A stretch of DNA of 33,818 bases from positions 1-33,818 of the forward strand of contig CACXLJ010000034.1 of assembly GCA_902768435.1 (NCBI GenBank), read 5' to 3'. Positions 23,887-32,819 of the stretch are shown piece after piece. The translations under genes and the position numbers were made by a program. Below the pieces are notes generated by a model, which worked only from the letters and a program-made list of their open reading frames with translations, was not told the origin of the DNA and did no database searches. Each line of letters opens with the position of its first letter. Position 1 is the stretch's first letter. The stretch comes from an uncultured Bacteroidales bacterium. GTDB lineage: Bacteria; Bacteroidota; Bacteroidia; Bacteroidales; Muribaculaceae.

Positions 23887-24219
23887 ATGGTTATTAATTT
23901 CGATGAATATCCCGTAGTGGTGAAGTCTCAATTCAAAGGCGGCAACAAGGATTACCTGGTGCAGACCTTCGAAGACAAGGACAACCGCATCATGCACGGC
24001 CGCCTGGAGCCCGGCGCTTCCATCGGCCTGCACCTGCACGAAGAGAACAGCGAGGTCTACTACATACTCAAAGGCAAGGCCGAGCTCATCTACGACGACA
24101 CCCGCGAGACCGTGCTGCCTGGACAGGCACACTACTGCCCCGTGGGCCACTCGCACAGCATCATGAACAACGGCGACGAGGACCTCGAGTTCCTCGCCAT
24201 CGTATCACGCCACGATTAA
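23887..24219 (+). CDS. Small single-domain cupin protein
   Basis: 110 residues, one cupin_2 barrel. Motif 1 is GLHLHEENSEVYYILKGKAE, with two His and a Glu as metal ligands. Motif 2 is PGQAHYCPVGHSHSIMNNG, with the final His ligand. A bound metal is likely. Such stand-alone cupins may be isomerases, dioxygenases or sugar-binding proteins, and the substrate cannot be told. It has no signal peptide. It is preceded by pheT and followed 34 bases later by yebC on the same strand. Confidence 0.85.
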   Translation: MVINFDEYPVVVKSQFKGGNKDYLVQTFEDKDNRIMHGRLEPGASIGLHLHEENSEVYYILKGKAELIYDDTRETVLPGQAHYCPVGHSHSIMNNGDEDLEFLAIVSRHD

Positions 24220-24253
24220 GACGATTATTAACTAAAAAAACATTTATATAATT

Positions 24254-24982
24254 ATGGGAAGAGCTTTTGAATACCGCAAAGCAAGAAAACTCAAAAGATG
24301 GGGCAGCATGTCCCGCACGTTTACAAAAATAGGTAAGGAAATCACCATCGCCGTTAAGGCTGGTGGTCCCGATCCTTCGGCCAACTCGCGTCTGCGCGCG
24401 CTCATCGCCAACGCCAAGACCGCCAACATGCCCAAGGACACCATCGACCGCGCCATCAAGAAGGCGAGCGAGAAGGATGCCAGCGACTACAAGGAGGTCA
24501 TCTACGAGGGATTTGCTCCTAACGGCATTGCCGTGCTCGTCGAGACCGCTACCGACAACACCACACGCACTGTGGCCAACCTGCGCAACTACTTCAACAA
24601 GAAGGGCGGTTCGCTGGGCAACTCGGGCACCGTGGCGTTCATGTTCTCGCACAAGTGCTACTTCCACATCGCTCCCAAGGACGGCATCACCCTCGACGAC
24701 CTCGAACTCGAACTCATCGACTACGGTGCCGAGGAATTTGACCAGGACGAGGAAGAAATCATCATCTCGGGTGCTTTCGAATCGAATGGCGACATCCAGA
24801 AGTATCTTGAGGACAACGACTTCGAAATCAAGAGCAGCGAGTTTGTCTATGAACCCGCCGACTACAAGGAGCTCAACGCCGAACAGCAGGCCGAGGTCGA
24901 AGCCCTCATCGAGGTGCTCGAAGAGGATGAGGATGTGCAGAATGTCTTCACCAACATGAAAGAGGCCGATGTAGAGGAGTAA
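24254..24982 (+). CDS. YebC/PmpR-family (TACO1) protein
   Basis: 242 residues, full length. It begins with a characteristic basic N-terminus (MGRAFEYRKARKLKRWGSMS) followed by TKIGKEITIAVKAGGPDPSAN and the three-domain YebC fold. The family was long annotated as a transcriptional regulator. More recent work on YebC/TACO1 proteins supports a role in translation of difficult sequences such as proline stretches, at the ribosome. The C-terminal half is acidic, as is normal. It probably shares a transcript with the cupin and pheT. Confidence 0.93.
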   Translation: MGRAFEYRKARKLKRWGSMSRTFTKIGKEITIAVKAGGPDPSANSRLRALIANAKTANMPKDTIDRAIKKASEKDASDYKEVIYEGFAPNGIAVLVETATDNTTRTVANLRNYFNKKGGSLGNSGTVAFMFSHKCYFHIAPKDGITLDDLELELIDYGAEEFDQDEEEIIISGAFESNGDIQKYLEDNDFEIKSSEFVYEPADYKELNAEQQAEVEALIEVLEEDEDVQNVFTNMKEADVEE

Positions 24983-25022
24983 TCTTGCCCCGCTCATCAC
25001 CTCAATCTTTTCACACACATCA

Positions 25023-25061
25023 CAAGCGCGTTTCATTTTCTACTGGAATGAGGCGCGCTTG
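25023..25061 (+). terminator. Terminator-like hairpin after yebC
   Basis: CAAGCGCG (25023-25030) and CGCGCTTG (25054-25061) pair, with an inner TCATT/AATGA stem. The structure is strong but is not followed by a T-run, so termination may be partial. Confidence 0.5.
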
Positions 25062-25179
25062 TTGCAAAAAAAGCGCTGCCCCACTCGGGCACTCCTTTCA
25101 GGGTCAACCTTTTGGCACACCTTTTGCTATCCACCTTTTTCAAATGTTATATTTAATCACTTAGCTACGACTTGAAACA

Positions 25180-26064
25180 ATGAAAAAATCCATTTGTATC
25201 TCTGTCGCCACTGTGGCGATGATTCTCATCGTGGCTGGCCATCAGGCCTGCAAGAAGGGCGACAACGCGTTTGGCTTCCTGTCTCCATCGGGCAGCCTCA
25301 AGACCACTGTCGAGCAGCTCAATCTCAAGGACCGCTTCGGCAACAACATCTTCGACGACATCACCTACGACCCCGACAGCAACCTCATGGTCATCATCGA
25401 CCGGGGCGACAAGGTGGAGTTCATGGGGCGTGACGAGAAAAACACCCTCAAGCAATATGCCCAGCTCGGGCTCTACTTCGTGAGCAAGTATAACCGCAAC
25501 CTCATTCCCGGCATGAAGCGTTCCAGCCCCACCGTGTTCTACCGCATCACCAACGGCGAGGCAACGGTAGTCGAGGTCGAACTGCTCAAAGACGACTACA
25601 ACGCATGCGAAACCATGCACATGACCGACGACACCCTCACCTGCCGACGCATGGGCCTCAAGCTCGACCTCATCCCCAAGCCCTTCCCCATAGGCAATAG
25701 CGAGATCAGTTACCTCGAGGAGCTGGGCATCGACCTGCAGTGCACCAAGACCCAGGTCGAGGGCAACAACATCATCTTCTATGTCCACATCAACGGATGG
25801 GTGGGCGCCATCAAGGGCATTGTGGCTAAGATTGCCGACTGGACCAAGAAAATCATCATCAAGTATCTGGTCGACACCGAGTCGCGACACAAAGACCTCA
25901 AGGTCATCAAGGACTACGGGCTCAATGTCGTCATCCGCTGCTACGGCTTCGACAGCAGCGACTACAGCGACATCGTCATCGCCCCCATCGACTGGGGCGG
26001 CGACCAACCCCAACCCTCCCCCGACACCACTGCTGCCGACACCGCCCACAGCCTCCTGCCCTAA
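25180..26064 (+). CDS. Lipoprotein of unknown function
   Basis: 294 residues. A signal sequence ends with AGHQAC, so C24 is probably the lipidated cysteine, with KKGD directly after it. The body is a mixed fold with no motif that I recognise (for example GDKVEFMGRDEKNTLKQYAQ). The C-terminus is a Pro/Asp/Thr-rich tail. It is probably anchored in the outer or inner membrane facing the periplasm or surface. It is flanked by hairpins on both sides, so it is probably monocistronic. No function is proposed. Confidence 0.7.
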   Translation: MKKSICISVATVAMILIVAGHQACKKGDNAFGFLSPSGSLKTTVEQLNLKDRFGNNIFDDITYDPDSNLMVIIDRGDKVEFMGRDEKNTLKQYAQLGLYFVSKYNRNLIPGMKRSSPTVFYRITNGEATVVEVELLKDDYNACETMHMTDDTLTCRRMGLKLDLIPKPFPIGNSEISYLEELGIDLQCTKTQVEGNNIIFYVHINGWVGAIKGIVAKIADWTKKIIIKYLVDTESRHKDLKVIKDYGLNVVIRCYGFDSSDYSDIVIAPIDWGGDQPQPSPDTTAADTAHSLLP

Positions 26065-26092
26065 TCCTGGGCAAAGTGAGGCACACACAAAG

Positions 26093-26122
26093 CAGGCCTT
26101 GTGGAGTGGCCCACAAGGCCTG
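26093..26122 (+). terminator. Terminator with a perfect 12-bp stem
   Basis: CAGGCCTTGTGG (26093-26104) and CCACAAGGCCTG (26111-26122) form a perfect 12-bp stem with a 6-base loop, then TGTTCATTGATTTTG. It lies between convergent lipoprotein genes and may act for both. Confidence 0.7.
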
Positions 26123-26206
26123 TGTTCATTGATTTTGAGGGGTTTTAACAACGGCACCAAGCACCCTAGCCACCGCTAAGGCTTCAGCTGCCTTGCTCGA
26201 GGGGCG

Positions 26207-26590
26207 TTAGTAGTAGAGGCGGACGGGCGAATAGACGCGGTAGGTGAAGAACGAGGGGTCGCTGCTCATGAGCAGGTAGCCGTCGTCAAACTCGTAATAG
26301 ACATCTTCGAGCAGGCCGTCGCTGTGACGCAGCACCAGGTGGTCGCGGCTATACTCGTCGTAGGTGAAGCTGGTGTACACGCCCGAGTTGCTCTGGTAGC
26401 GTCCGGTCCAGTTGTCGTAGAACGAATACTCCTCATAGTCGATGGTGAGGATGTCGTGTTCGCCGTAGCCGTCGTTCACGGCCACCAGGCCCCATGTTCC
26501 CCAATAGCGCTCGCTGAAGAAGCGGTCGCCGCAGGCAGTCAGCCCCAATGTGAGGAGGCCTAACAGAATATAAATGTAGCTCTTTTTCAT
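26207..26590 (-). CDS. Small lipoprotein
   Basis: 127 residues. A lipoprotein signal ends at LTAC (C20). The mature part is short, Tyr- and Asp-rich and probably all-beta (GTWGLVAVNDGYGEHDILTI, then YYEFDDGYLLMSSDP). It resembles lipocalin-like Bacteroidales lipoproteins that begin with a GxW motif, but this is only a pattern match. It is transcribed on the minus strand downstream of mscL and separated from it by two hairpins. Confidence 0.7.
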   Translation of the reverse strand: MKKSYIYILLGLLTLGLTACGDRFFSERYWGTWGLVAVNDGYGEHDILTIDYEEYSFYDNWTGRYQSNSGVYTSFTYDEYSRDHLVLRHSDGLLEDVYYEFDDGYLLMSSDPSFFTYRVYSPVRLYY

Positions 26591-26634
26591 AGCAGTGTAG
26601 TTTAAAATCAGTTATACTTGCTTTGTGGAGCCCT

Positions 26635-26698
26635 CGTTGTGCCAGTGTGCGGCACAACGATGTGCGCTCTTGTACTTTTTTAGACGCAAGAGCGCACA
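26635..26698 (-). terminator. Two adjacent hairpins between mscL and the small lipoprotein gene
   Basis: A 12-bp repeat TGTGCGCTCTTG/CAAGAGCGCACA (26661-26672 and 26687-26698) and a 9-bp repeat CGTTGTGCC/GGCACAACG (26635-26643 and 26651-26659) lie back to back. Neither has a T-run on the minus strand. They may end mscL transcription or shape the leader of the lipoprotein mRNA. Confidence 0.5.
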
Positions 26699-26729
26699 AA
26701 AAGTTTAAACTGCGTGTGCCGGCAAGCTA

Positions 26730-27113
26730 TTATTTGTCCTTCTTGAGCAGGTCGCGGATCTCGCCCAGCAGTTTCTCCTCGTTGCTGGGTTCGGGCTCGG
26801 GAGCGGGCTCTTCGGCTTTCTTCTTGGTAATCTTGTTGATAGCCTTGATAACCAGGAAGATACTCAGTGCAATAATCAGGAAGTCAACCACATTCTGGAT
26901 GAATGTGCCATAGTTCACTGTGGCATCGCCCACCTTAGCCTTCAGGCCGTTAAAGTCGGTACCGCCCGTCAGCATGCCCACGCAAGGCATAATCACATCG
27001 TCGACCAGCGAGCTCACAATCTTGCCAAAGGCGCCGCCAATGATCACACCAACAGCCATGTCCATCACATTGCCCTTCATGGCAAATTCCTTAAATTCTT
27101 TGATAAATCCCAT
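26730..27113 (-). CDS. mscL: Large-conductance mechanosensitive channel
   Basis: 127 residues, the usual size. The N-terminal amphipathic helix and first membrane helix ([20 protein letters not shown], then [20 protein letters not shown]) match MscL strongly. A periplasmic loop ([18 protein letters not shown]) and a second membrane helix (about 67-88, [17 protein letters not shown]) follow. The cytoplasmic end is a short acidic/proline linker with a helical bundle ([14 protein letters not shown]). It forms a homopentameric inner-membrane pore that opens under osmotic downshock. It is divergent from gapA. Confidence 0.96.
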   Translation of the reverse strand: MGFIKEFKEFAMKGNVMDMAVGVIIGGAFGKIVSSLVDDVIMPCVGMLTGGTDFNGLKAKVGDATVNYGTFIQNVVDFLIIALSIFLVIKAINKITKKKAEEPAPEPEPSNEEKLLGEIRDLLKKDK

Positions 27114-27245
27114 AGTAGTAAAAATTTTATTTGTTAATAAAAAAGTTTGTTCTCGTCACGCTGCTCCAACTATTAAACATTCTTAATTGAGGAGCTCGGC
27201 CGCATTTTTCACTTAGAGAATCAGACATTTCCGAAAAAAAAGTAT

Positions 27246-27253
27246 TACATTTG
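27246..27253 (+). promoter_or_regulatory. Candidate -7 box for gapA
   Basis: TACATTTG matches TANNTTTG and lies about 117 bases before the gapA ATG. The -33 position is not a clear TTTG. The minus strand of the same gap carries TATCTTTG at about 27304-27311, a possible mscL -7 box. Confidence 0.4.
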
Positions 27254-27346
27254 CACTCGGAATGCAAACAGGGGGTTATTTCCTCCCAATTCCCTTAGTT
27301 GTTGCAAAGATACAATTTTTTAATTAAAAATTATAATTTTTTTTAA

Positions 27347-28408
<1,062 letters not shown>

Positions 28409-28438
28409 TCCCACGCGCGATTAACACTGTATCCCATC

Positions 28439-28475
28439 GCCTTGGGTTTCCTTCGGGAGGCCCAAGGCTTTTTTT
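28439..28475 (+). terminator. Strong Rho-independent terminator of gapA
   Basis: GCCTTGGG (28439-28446) and CCCAAGGC (28461-28468) form an 8-bp stem followed by an unbroken run of seven T. Confidence 0.9.
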
Positions 28476-28810
28476 GCCCCCCTACCTGTGTTTGTCAGAC
28501 AATTGATGACTATTGGCTCTAAGGAGTTAAAGGAGTAAAGGAGCAGCTCACAGCTAATGGCTATCGGCTAATAGCTACGGAGTCAAAGGAGTTCAGGAGC
28601 CCCGTTAGGGGTGATAGAAAATAGGCAGGGGACACTCGGCTACGTGGGGAACGCTCGGCAAGGGTGTGGCCGACTACTGGACGGCACGGAGGGCGGCAAC
28701 GGGAGTTGCCACATAGAGGGACAATGATTGTGTCAGAGTCGATAATGGCTGGGGCGTGGGGGTGATGAAGGGGGTGAATTTATGCAATTTTGAAAAAAAT
28801 GTATATTTTT
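28476..28810. other. Intergenic region with short G/A-rich direct repeats
   Basis: I see no gene. The region holds repeats of AAGGAGT-like units (28520-28595), two copies of GCTAAT-type text, and a GGCAAC-GGGA-GTTGCC hairpin (28695-28710). The text is typical of Bacteroidales intergenic low-complexity DNA. Confidence 0.35.
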
Positions 28811-28842
28811 CTTTATGGTGCCAATTATTTTTGCTAACTTTG
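28811..28842 (+). promoter_or_regulatory. Promoter of the tnaA transcript
   Basis: TAACTTTG (28835-28842) is a perfect -7 box. CTTT lies at the -33 position 20 bases upstream. Transcription would start near 28848, leaving a leader of about 210 bases before tnaA. Confidence 0.5.
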
Positions 28843-28875
28843 TGCCCCTGAAAGTATCACTCACACGATTGAATT

Positions 28876-28953
28876 ATGCCGAGCAACACAACACTGGCAA
28901 AAATATCGCATAGATTCATCAACATCAAGGAGCCTGACCACGGCAATCGTTGA
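28876..28953 (+). CDS. Possible 25-residue leader peptide upstream of tnaA
   Basis: A small open frame (MPSNTTLAKISHRFINIKEP followed by DHGNR, then TGA) sits inside the tnaA leader transcript. Its size and place resemble TnaC, the 24-residue E. coli leader that stalls the ribosome in response to tryptophan. FINIKEPDHGNR is vaguely like the TnaC end WFNIDNKIVDHRP. It lacks the key tryptophan and the final proline, so regulation of that kind is uncertain. Confidence 0.3.
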   Translation: MPSNTTLAKISHRFINIKEPDHGNR

Positions 28954-29057
28954 TGCACTCCCCCACTGCGCCGCCACCCTCCCCTGCTGGCCGAGGCGCA
29001 CACGCTTCATTTTCAATCGAATATTCACATTACAAACCATTATAGAAACACATTTTT

Positions 29058-30434
29058 ATGGAAATCCCATTTGCCGAATCTTGGAAGATCAAAATGATTG
29101 AGCCCCTTAGAAAAAGTACGCGCGAACAGCGCGAGCAATGGCTCAAAGAAGCTCACTACAATGTATTCATGCTGAAAGCCGAACAAGTCTATATCGACTG
29201 CCTCACCGACTCGGGCACGGGCGCTATGAGCGACCGTCAGTGGGCCGAGCTGATGCTTGGCGACGAGAGTTATGCCGGTGCCACCTCGTTCTACAAATTC
29301 GAGGCTATGGTGCAGAAGATTTTCGGTTTCAAATATGTCATACCTACCCATCAGGGCCGCGCCGCCGAGAATGTGCTGTTCTCTTACCTCGTGAAAGAGG
29401 GCAACGTGATTCCCGGTAACGCACACTTTGATACCACCAAGGGCCACATCGAGAGCCGCAAGGCCAAGGCCATTGATGTGACTTGCGACGAAGCCCGCGA
29501 CACCCAGCTCGAGGTTCCCTTCAAGGGCAATGTATCGCTCGAGAAGCTCGAGAAGGTGCTCGAGGAGAACAAGGGCAATGTGCCCTTCATGGTGCTCACC
29601 GTGACCAACAACACCGTGGGTGGCCAGCCCGTGTCGATGAAGAACATTCGCGAGACCTGCGAACTGTGCCACAAGTACGGCGTGCCCGTGGTGATGGACA
29701 GCGCTCGCTTTGCCGAGAACTCTTATTTCATCAAGACGCGCGAGGAAGGCTATGCCGACAAGACCATTAAGGAGATTGCCCGCGAGATGTATACCTATGT
29801 TGATGCCATGACCATGAGCGCCAAGAAAGACGGCGTTGTGAACATGGGCGGCTTTATCGCCACCAACAACCACGACTGGTACGAGGGCGCCAAGCTCTAT
29901 TGCATCCCCTTCGAGGGCTTCATTACTTACGGCGGTCTGAATGGCCGTGACCTGAACGCTCTGGCTCAGGGTCTTGACGAGAACACCGAGTTTGAGATGC
30001 TCGAGACCCGCATCCACCAGGTGCAGTTCCTCGCTGGCCTGCTCGACGAGTACGGCATCCCCTATCAGCGTCCCGTGGGCGGCCACGCTCTGTTTATCGA
30101 CGCCGACAAGGTGCTGTGCAATGTACCCAAGGAAGAATTCCCCGCCCAGACGCTCACTTGCGAACTCTACCTCGAGGCCGGTATCCGTGGCTGCGAGATT
30201 GGCTACATCCTGGCCGACCGCGACCCCGTAACCCGCGAGAACCGCTTTGGCGGACTTGACCTGCTGCGTCTGTGCATCGCACGCCGCGTGTATACCGACA
30301 ATCACATGCGCGTGATTGCGGCAGCCCTCAAGAACGTGTTTGACCGCCGCAACGAGATTACCCGCGGCGTGAGCATCGAGTGGGAAGCACCCCTCATGCG
30401 CCACTTCACCGTGCAGCTGCGCCGCTTGCAGTAA
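29058..30434 (+). CDS. tnaA: Tryptophanase
   Basis: 458 residues. The PLP-binding lysine is in TMSAKKDGVV (probably K257). The related tyrosine phenol-lyase is excluded by two positions. It has HFDTTKGH, with Asp where phenol-lyases have Thr. It also has GCEIGY, with Ile where phenol-lyases have the essential Arg. The enzyme splits tryptophan to indole, pyruvate and ammonia, giving carbon, nitrogen and the signal molecule indole. No permease gene follows; next is an IS remnant. A long leader with a small reading frame precedes it, which may hold a regulatory element. Confidence 0.93.
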   Translation: MEIPFAESWKIKMIEPLRKSTREQREQWLKEAHYNVFMLKAEQVYIDCLTDSGTGAMSDRQWAELMLGDESYAGATSFYKFEAMVQKIFGFKYVIPTHQGRAAENVLFSYLVKEGNVIPGNAHFDTTKGHIESRKAKAIDVTCDEARDTQLEVPFKGNVSLEKLEKVLEENKGNVPFMVLTVTNNTVGGQPVSMKNIRETCELCHKYGVPVVMDSARFAENSYFIKTREEGYADKTIKEIAREMYTYVDAMTMSAKKDGVVNMGGFIATNNHDWYEGAKLYCIPFEGFITYGGLNGRDLNALAQGLDENTEFEMLETRIHQVQFLAGLLDEYGIPYQRPVGGHALFIDADKVLCNVPKEEFPAQTLTCELYLEAGIRGCEIGYILADRDPVTRENRFGGLDLLRLCIARRVYTDNHMRVIAAALKNVFDRRNEITRGVSIEWEAPLMRHFTVQLRRLQ

Positions 30435-30467
30435 ACATTCTTTTCATAATAGTACCCGTTGGCGGGA

Positions 30468-30760
30468 TTAAGCGAGCGCATACTTGATCCTGCCGATGGG
30501 CTTGTGATTAATCTTGTTGATGTATTGTGAAACAGTAAAGGCGCTCACTTTACTGATGATTCTAATCCCTGATAATCCTTAGCATAGTTGCGCATGATGT
30601 TGAACTGGTCGGTGAACTGCGAGAAATTCGTTTCCAGTCTCTTGCGCGCCTTGGCAAAGGGTTTGTGGAACGGCTTCCAGTCCTTCTGGTTATATCGGTA
30701 TGGCACTTCAAGCTGAATGTTCGCACTCTCGAACAGATTGTATTGGATCTCTGCGCTGTA
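30468..30760 (-). pseudogene. IS982-type transposase C-terminal remnant, frameshifted
   Basis: Minus-strand text SAEIQYNLFESANIQLEVPY ... PFAKARKRLETNFSQFTDQF, then NIMRNYAKDYQG, continues after a frameshift near 30555 as VSAFTVSQYINKINHKPIGR and IKYALA with a stop at 30470-30468. This matches the C-terminal third of IS982-family transposases as I remember them. The N-terminal two thirds are missing. It is a dead fragment lying between tnaA and the promoter of the next gene. Confidence 0.65.
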
Positions 30761-30867
30761 GATTGACAATACTTTACTGATAAGAACATACAGACGTTCA
30801 ACCTATTAAAAACCATTAATTTAAGAGGATTCTCTCTTGACTTCATGCTGTTCTTACATTAAAAAAT

Positions 30868-30875
30868 TATCTTTG
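30868..30875 (+). promoter_or_regulatory. Candidate -7 box of the TPR-AraC gene
   Basis: TATCTTTG matches TANNTTTG, about 97 bases before the ATG at 30972. No good -33 box is seen. The IS remnant ends roughly 100 bases upstream. Confidence 0.35.
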
Positions 30876-30971
30876 TAACATAAATAGGTTGTTATATTGA
30901 ACCACAATGATTAAGTTGAGCGTATAACCGCTCATGTAATTCTTATGTAACACTCGATAGTCAAGCAAAAC

Positions 30972-32625
30972 ATGAAGCAACTATTTGCCATACTGTTAAC
31001 TCTCTTGGTTTCGGTTAGCGCCCAAGAAGCCCATGCCTATAACGTTAACCAGCATAATTGTTTGGACCGATTGACCACTGCAGAATTAATGCTCCGTGGC
31101 CAGGACTTCTTGCAGAACAAGGGTTGGGTTGCAGAACAAGGGTTGGGTTGACAGCGCAATGGTGTGTTACAGTATCGTTGCCAATCGTGCCCAGGACAAT
31201 AATCTGGAAAGCAAGGAGATATATCAGATTGCCAGAGCGCTAAACAATATAGGTTATATCTCTGCGACCTACTATTATGACTTCCAGAAGGCTTACGAGA
31301 ATTTGAATAAATCAATGGAATTGTCTAAGCTATACGGTTTTGACAATAATCTGGCGTACTCCTATCTTAACATGGCCTCTATCATCGACAGCCGCAACAG
31401 GCTCTTTGCCAACGATGCACTATCGACCGAGACTCTGGACAATACGAAACTTGCATTTGATTTCGCCGTCAAGGCCAAAGAGTGGAATGTGGCTGTAACC
31501 AGCATCTATAACATGCTGGACATGATACACAATAAGGCTGACTTTGAACTCATTACACCTGATTTGACCCGTTTCAAGAATTTGCAGTTGACCGACAGCG
31601 TGGAAATGTGGCAATGTACGCGCATGTTCTGCAAGGCCACCGAGGCATTTCAGGCAGGCCAATATCAACAAGCTCTAAATTACTATGAAAAAATGCTTGG
31701 TGAGGCTCAGGAAATCACGACCAACCGCCAGCAGTGTATCATCAAGGCCATGCAGCAGAAGGCTGCAGTGCTTGCCGTTATGCGCCATTATGAAGAAGCC
31801 ATTTCTTGTTTGCGCGAGGTGGAGCATATAGCCCTCGACAATGGTATGCAGAGCGAGTTGATTGACAATTATAAGGCTATGGCTCAAGTCTATGTTGGTA
31901 TGGGAAACCGTCAAATGGCTGAACAACTTGACTACAAGTACCTGAAGGCAAGGGATGAGTTCATTCACAAGAGTCATGCCGAGATGCTGGAGAAGTCACG
32001 TTTTCTGGACGAGTTGAGCCGTGTCAATGAGCAGGCGGCGCAGATTCAGGCAAAGCACGAGCGAGCTCATCAGTTGCTGCTCATGGTGTGTCTCATTACT
32101 GCTATCATCCTGATAGCGTTGTTACTGCTCGTGCGCAGCAATATCAAGCAGCGCAATTACATCAGGCACCTCTATGAGAAAAACGTGCAATTGCTGGATG
32201 TCAAAGTAACTGCTGAGCAGCCAGCATCTCAAGAGGACTCAGCCCCCAAGTATCAAAGCCAACTTGACCAGGAGAGCAAGGACCGCTTGTTTGAGCGCAT
32301 CAAGGATGTGATGAACGATATTGCCATCATCTGCAAGCCTGATTTCTCACTTCAGCAGTTGGCCATTCAGGTAGGCAGTAACTATAAATATGTGTCACAG
32401 GTGGTCAATGAGAGTTACGGGAAAAGTTTCAAGCAGGTGCTCAACGAGCAACGCGTTCGAGAAGCGTGCCGCATCCTTAATGATCCCAATCAGTCAGCCC
32501 ATCTTACCATCGAAGCTATTGCTGCAAATTTGGGTTTTAATTCACGCAGCAACTTCACAGTAACATTCAAGCGCATTACCGGCATTTCGCCATCTGACTT
32601 CATGAAGATGGCTAAGGAAAAATAA
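30972..32625 (+). CDS. TPR-membrane-AraC regulator, frameshifted by a 19-bp tandem duplication
   Basis: The natural start is the ATG at 30972, which gives a signal peptide (MKQLFAILLTLLVSVSAQEA). That frame stops at a TGA (31149-31151) immediately after two head-to-tail copies of a 19-mer (31113-31150). Removing one copy restores a single frame of 544 residues. The remaining domains are TPR-like repeats (about 60-330), a transmembrane helix encoded at about 32068-32130 (LLLMVCLITAIILIALLLLV), a linker and a C-terminal AraC helix-turn-helix (IEAIAANLGFNSRSNFTVTF, then KRITGISPSDF). Such Bacteroidales proteins are presumed envelope-sensing transcription regulators. As it stands, only a fragment from an internal GTG (31096) could be made, without export signal. 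A secreted-protein gene follows. Confidence 0.8.
31113..31150 (+). repeat. Exact 19-bp tandem duplication inside the TPR-AraC gene
   Basis: CAGAACAAGGGTTGGGTTG occurs at 31113-31131 and again at 31132-31150, with three further matching bases (TTG) upstream. Nineteen is not a multiple of three, so the extra copy shifts the frame. Loss of one copy by slippage would repair the gene. Confidence 0.9.
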
Positions 32626-32680
32626 GCAGGTGACAGAGGGCTTAATTCACTGAAAGATGCCCATCAATACACAGTTTTTC

Positions 32681-32703
32681 GTTCTGTTTCACGGAAACAG
32701 AAC
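32681..32703. promoter_or_regulatory. Perfect palindrome upstream of the secreted-protein promoter
   Basis: GTTCTGTTTC-ACG-GAAACAGAAC has 10-bp perfect arms and ends 18 bases before the -33 box of the next gene. It could be an operator, perhaps for the TPR-AraC regulator, or a terminator hairpin of that gene. No T-run follows, which favours an operator. Confidence 0.5.
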
Positions 32704-32721
32704 ACAGGCGCAGGCTATTTC

Positions 32722-32753
32722 TTTGCATAAGGGAATGGCCTTAACTATTTTTG
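32722..32753 (+). promoter_or_regulatory. Promoter of the terminal secreted-protein gene
   Basis: TTTG (32722-32725), exactly 20 bases, then TATTTTTG (32746-32753): a perfect Bacteroidetes promoter, 66 bases before the ATG. Confidence 0.7.
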
Positions 32754-32819
32754 CCGAAGAATTCATCAACTGGTGAAAACGCTTTGAAACCATTTTCTAA
32801 CCAAAATCATTTAATTATT

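Noticed and set aside
29058..30434. Tyrosine phenol-lyase instead of tryptophanase
   Set aside because: The two residues that mark phenol-lyases (Thr and Arg) are Asp and Ile here, as in tryptophanases.
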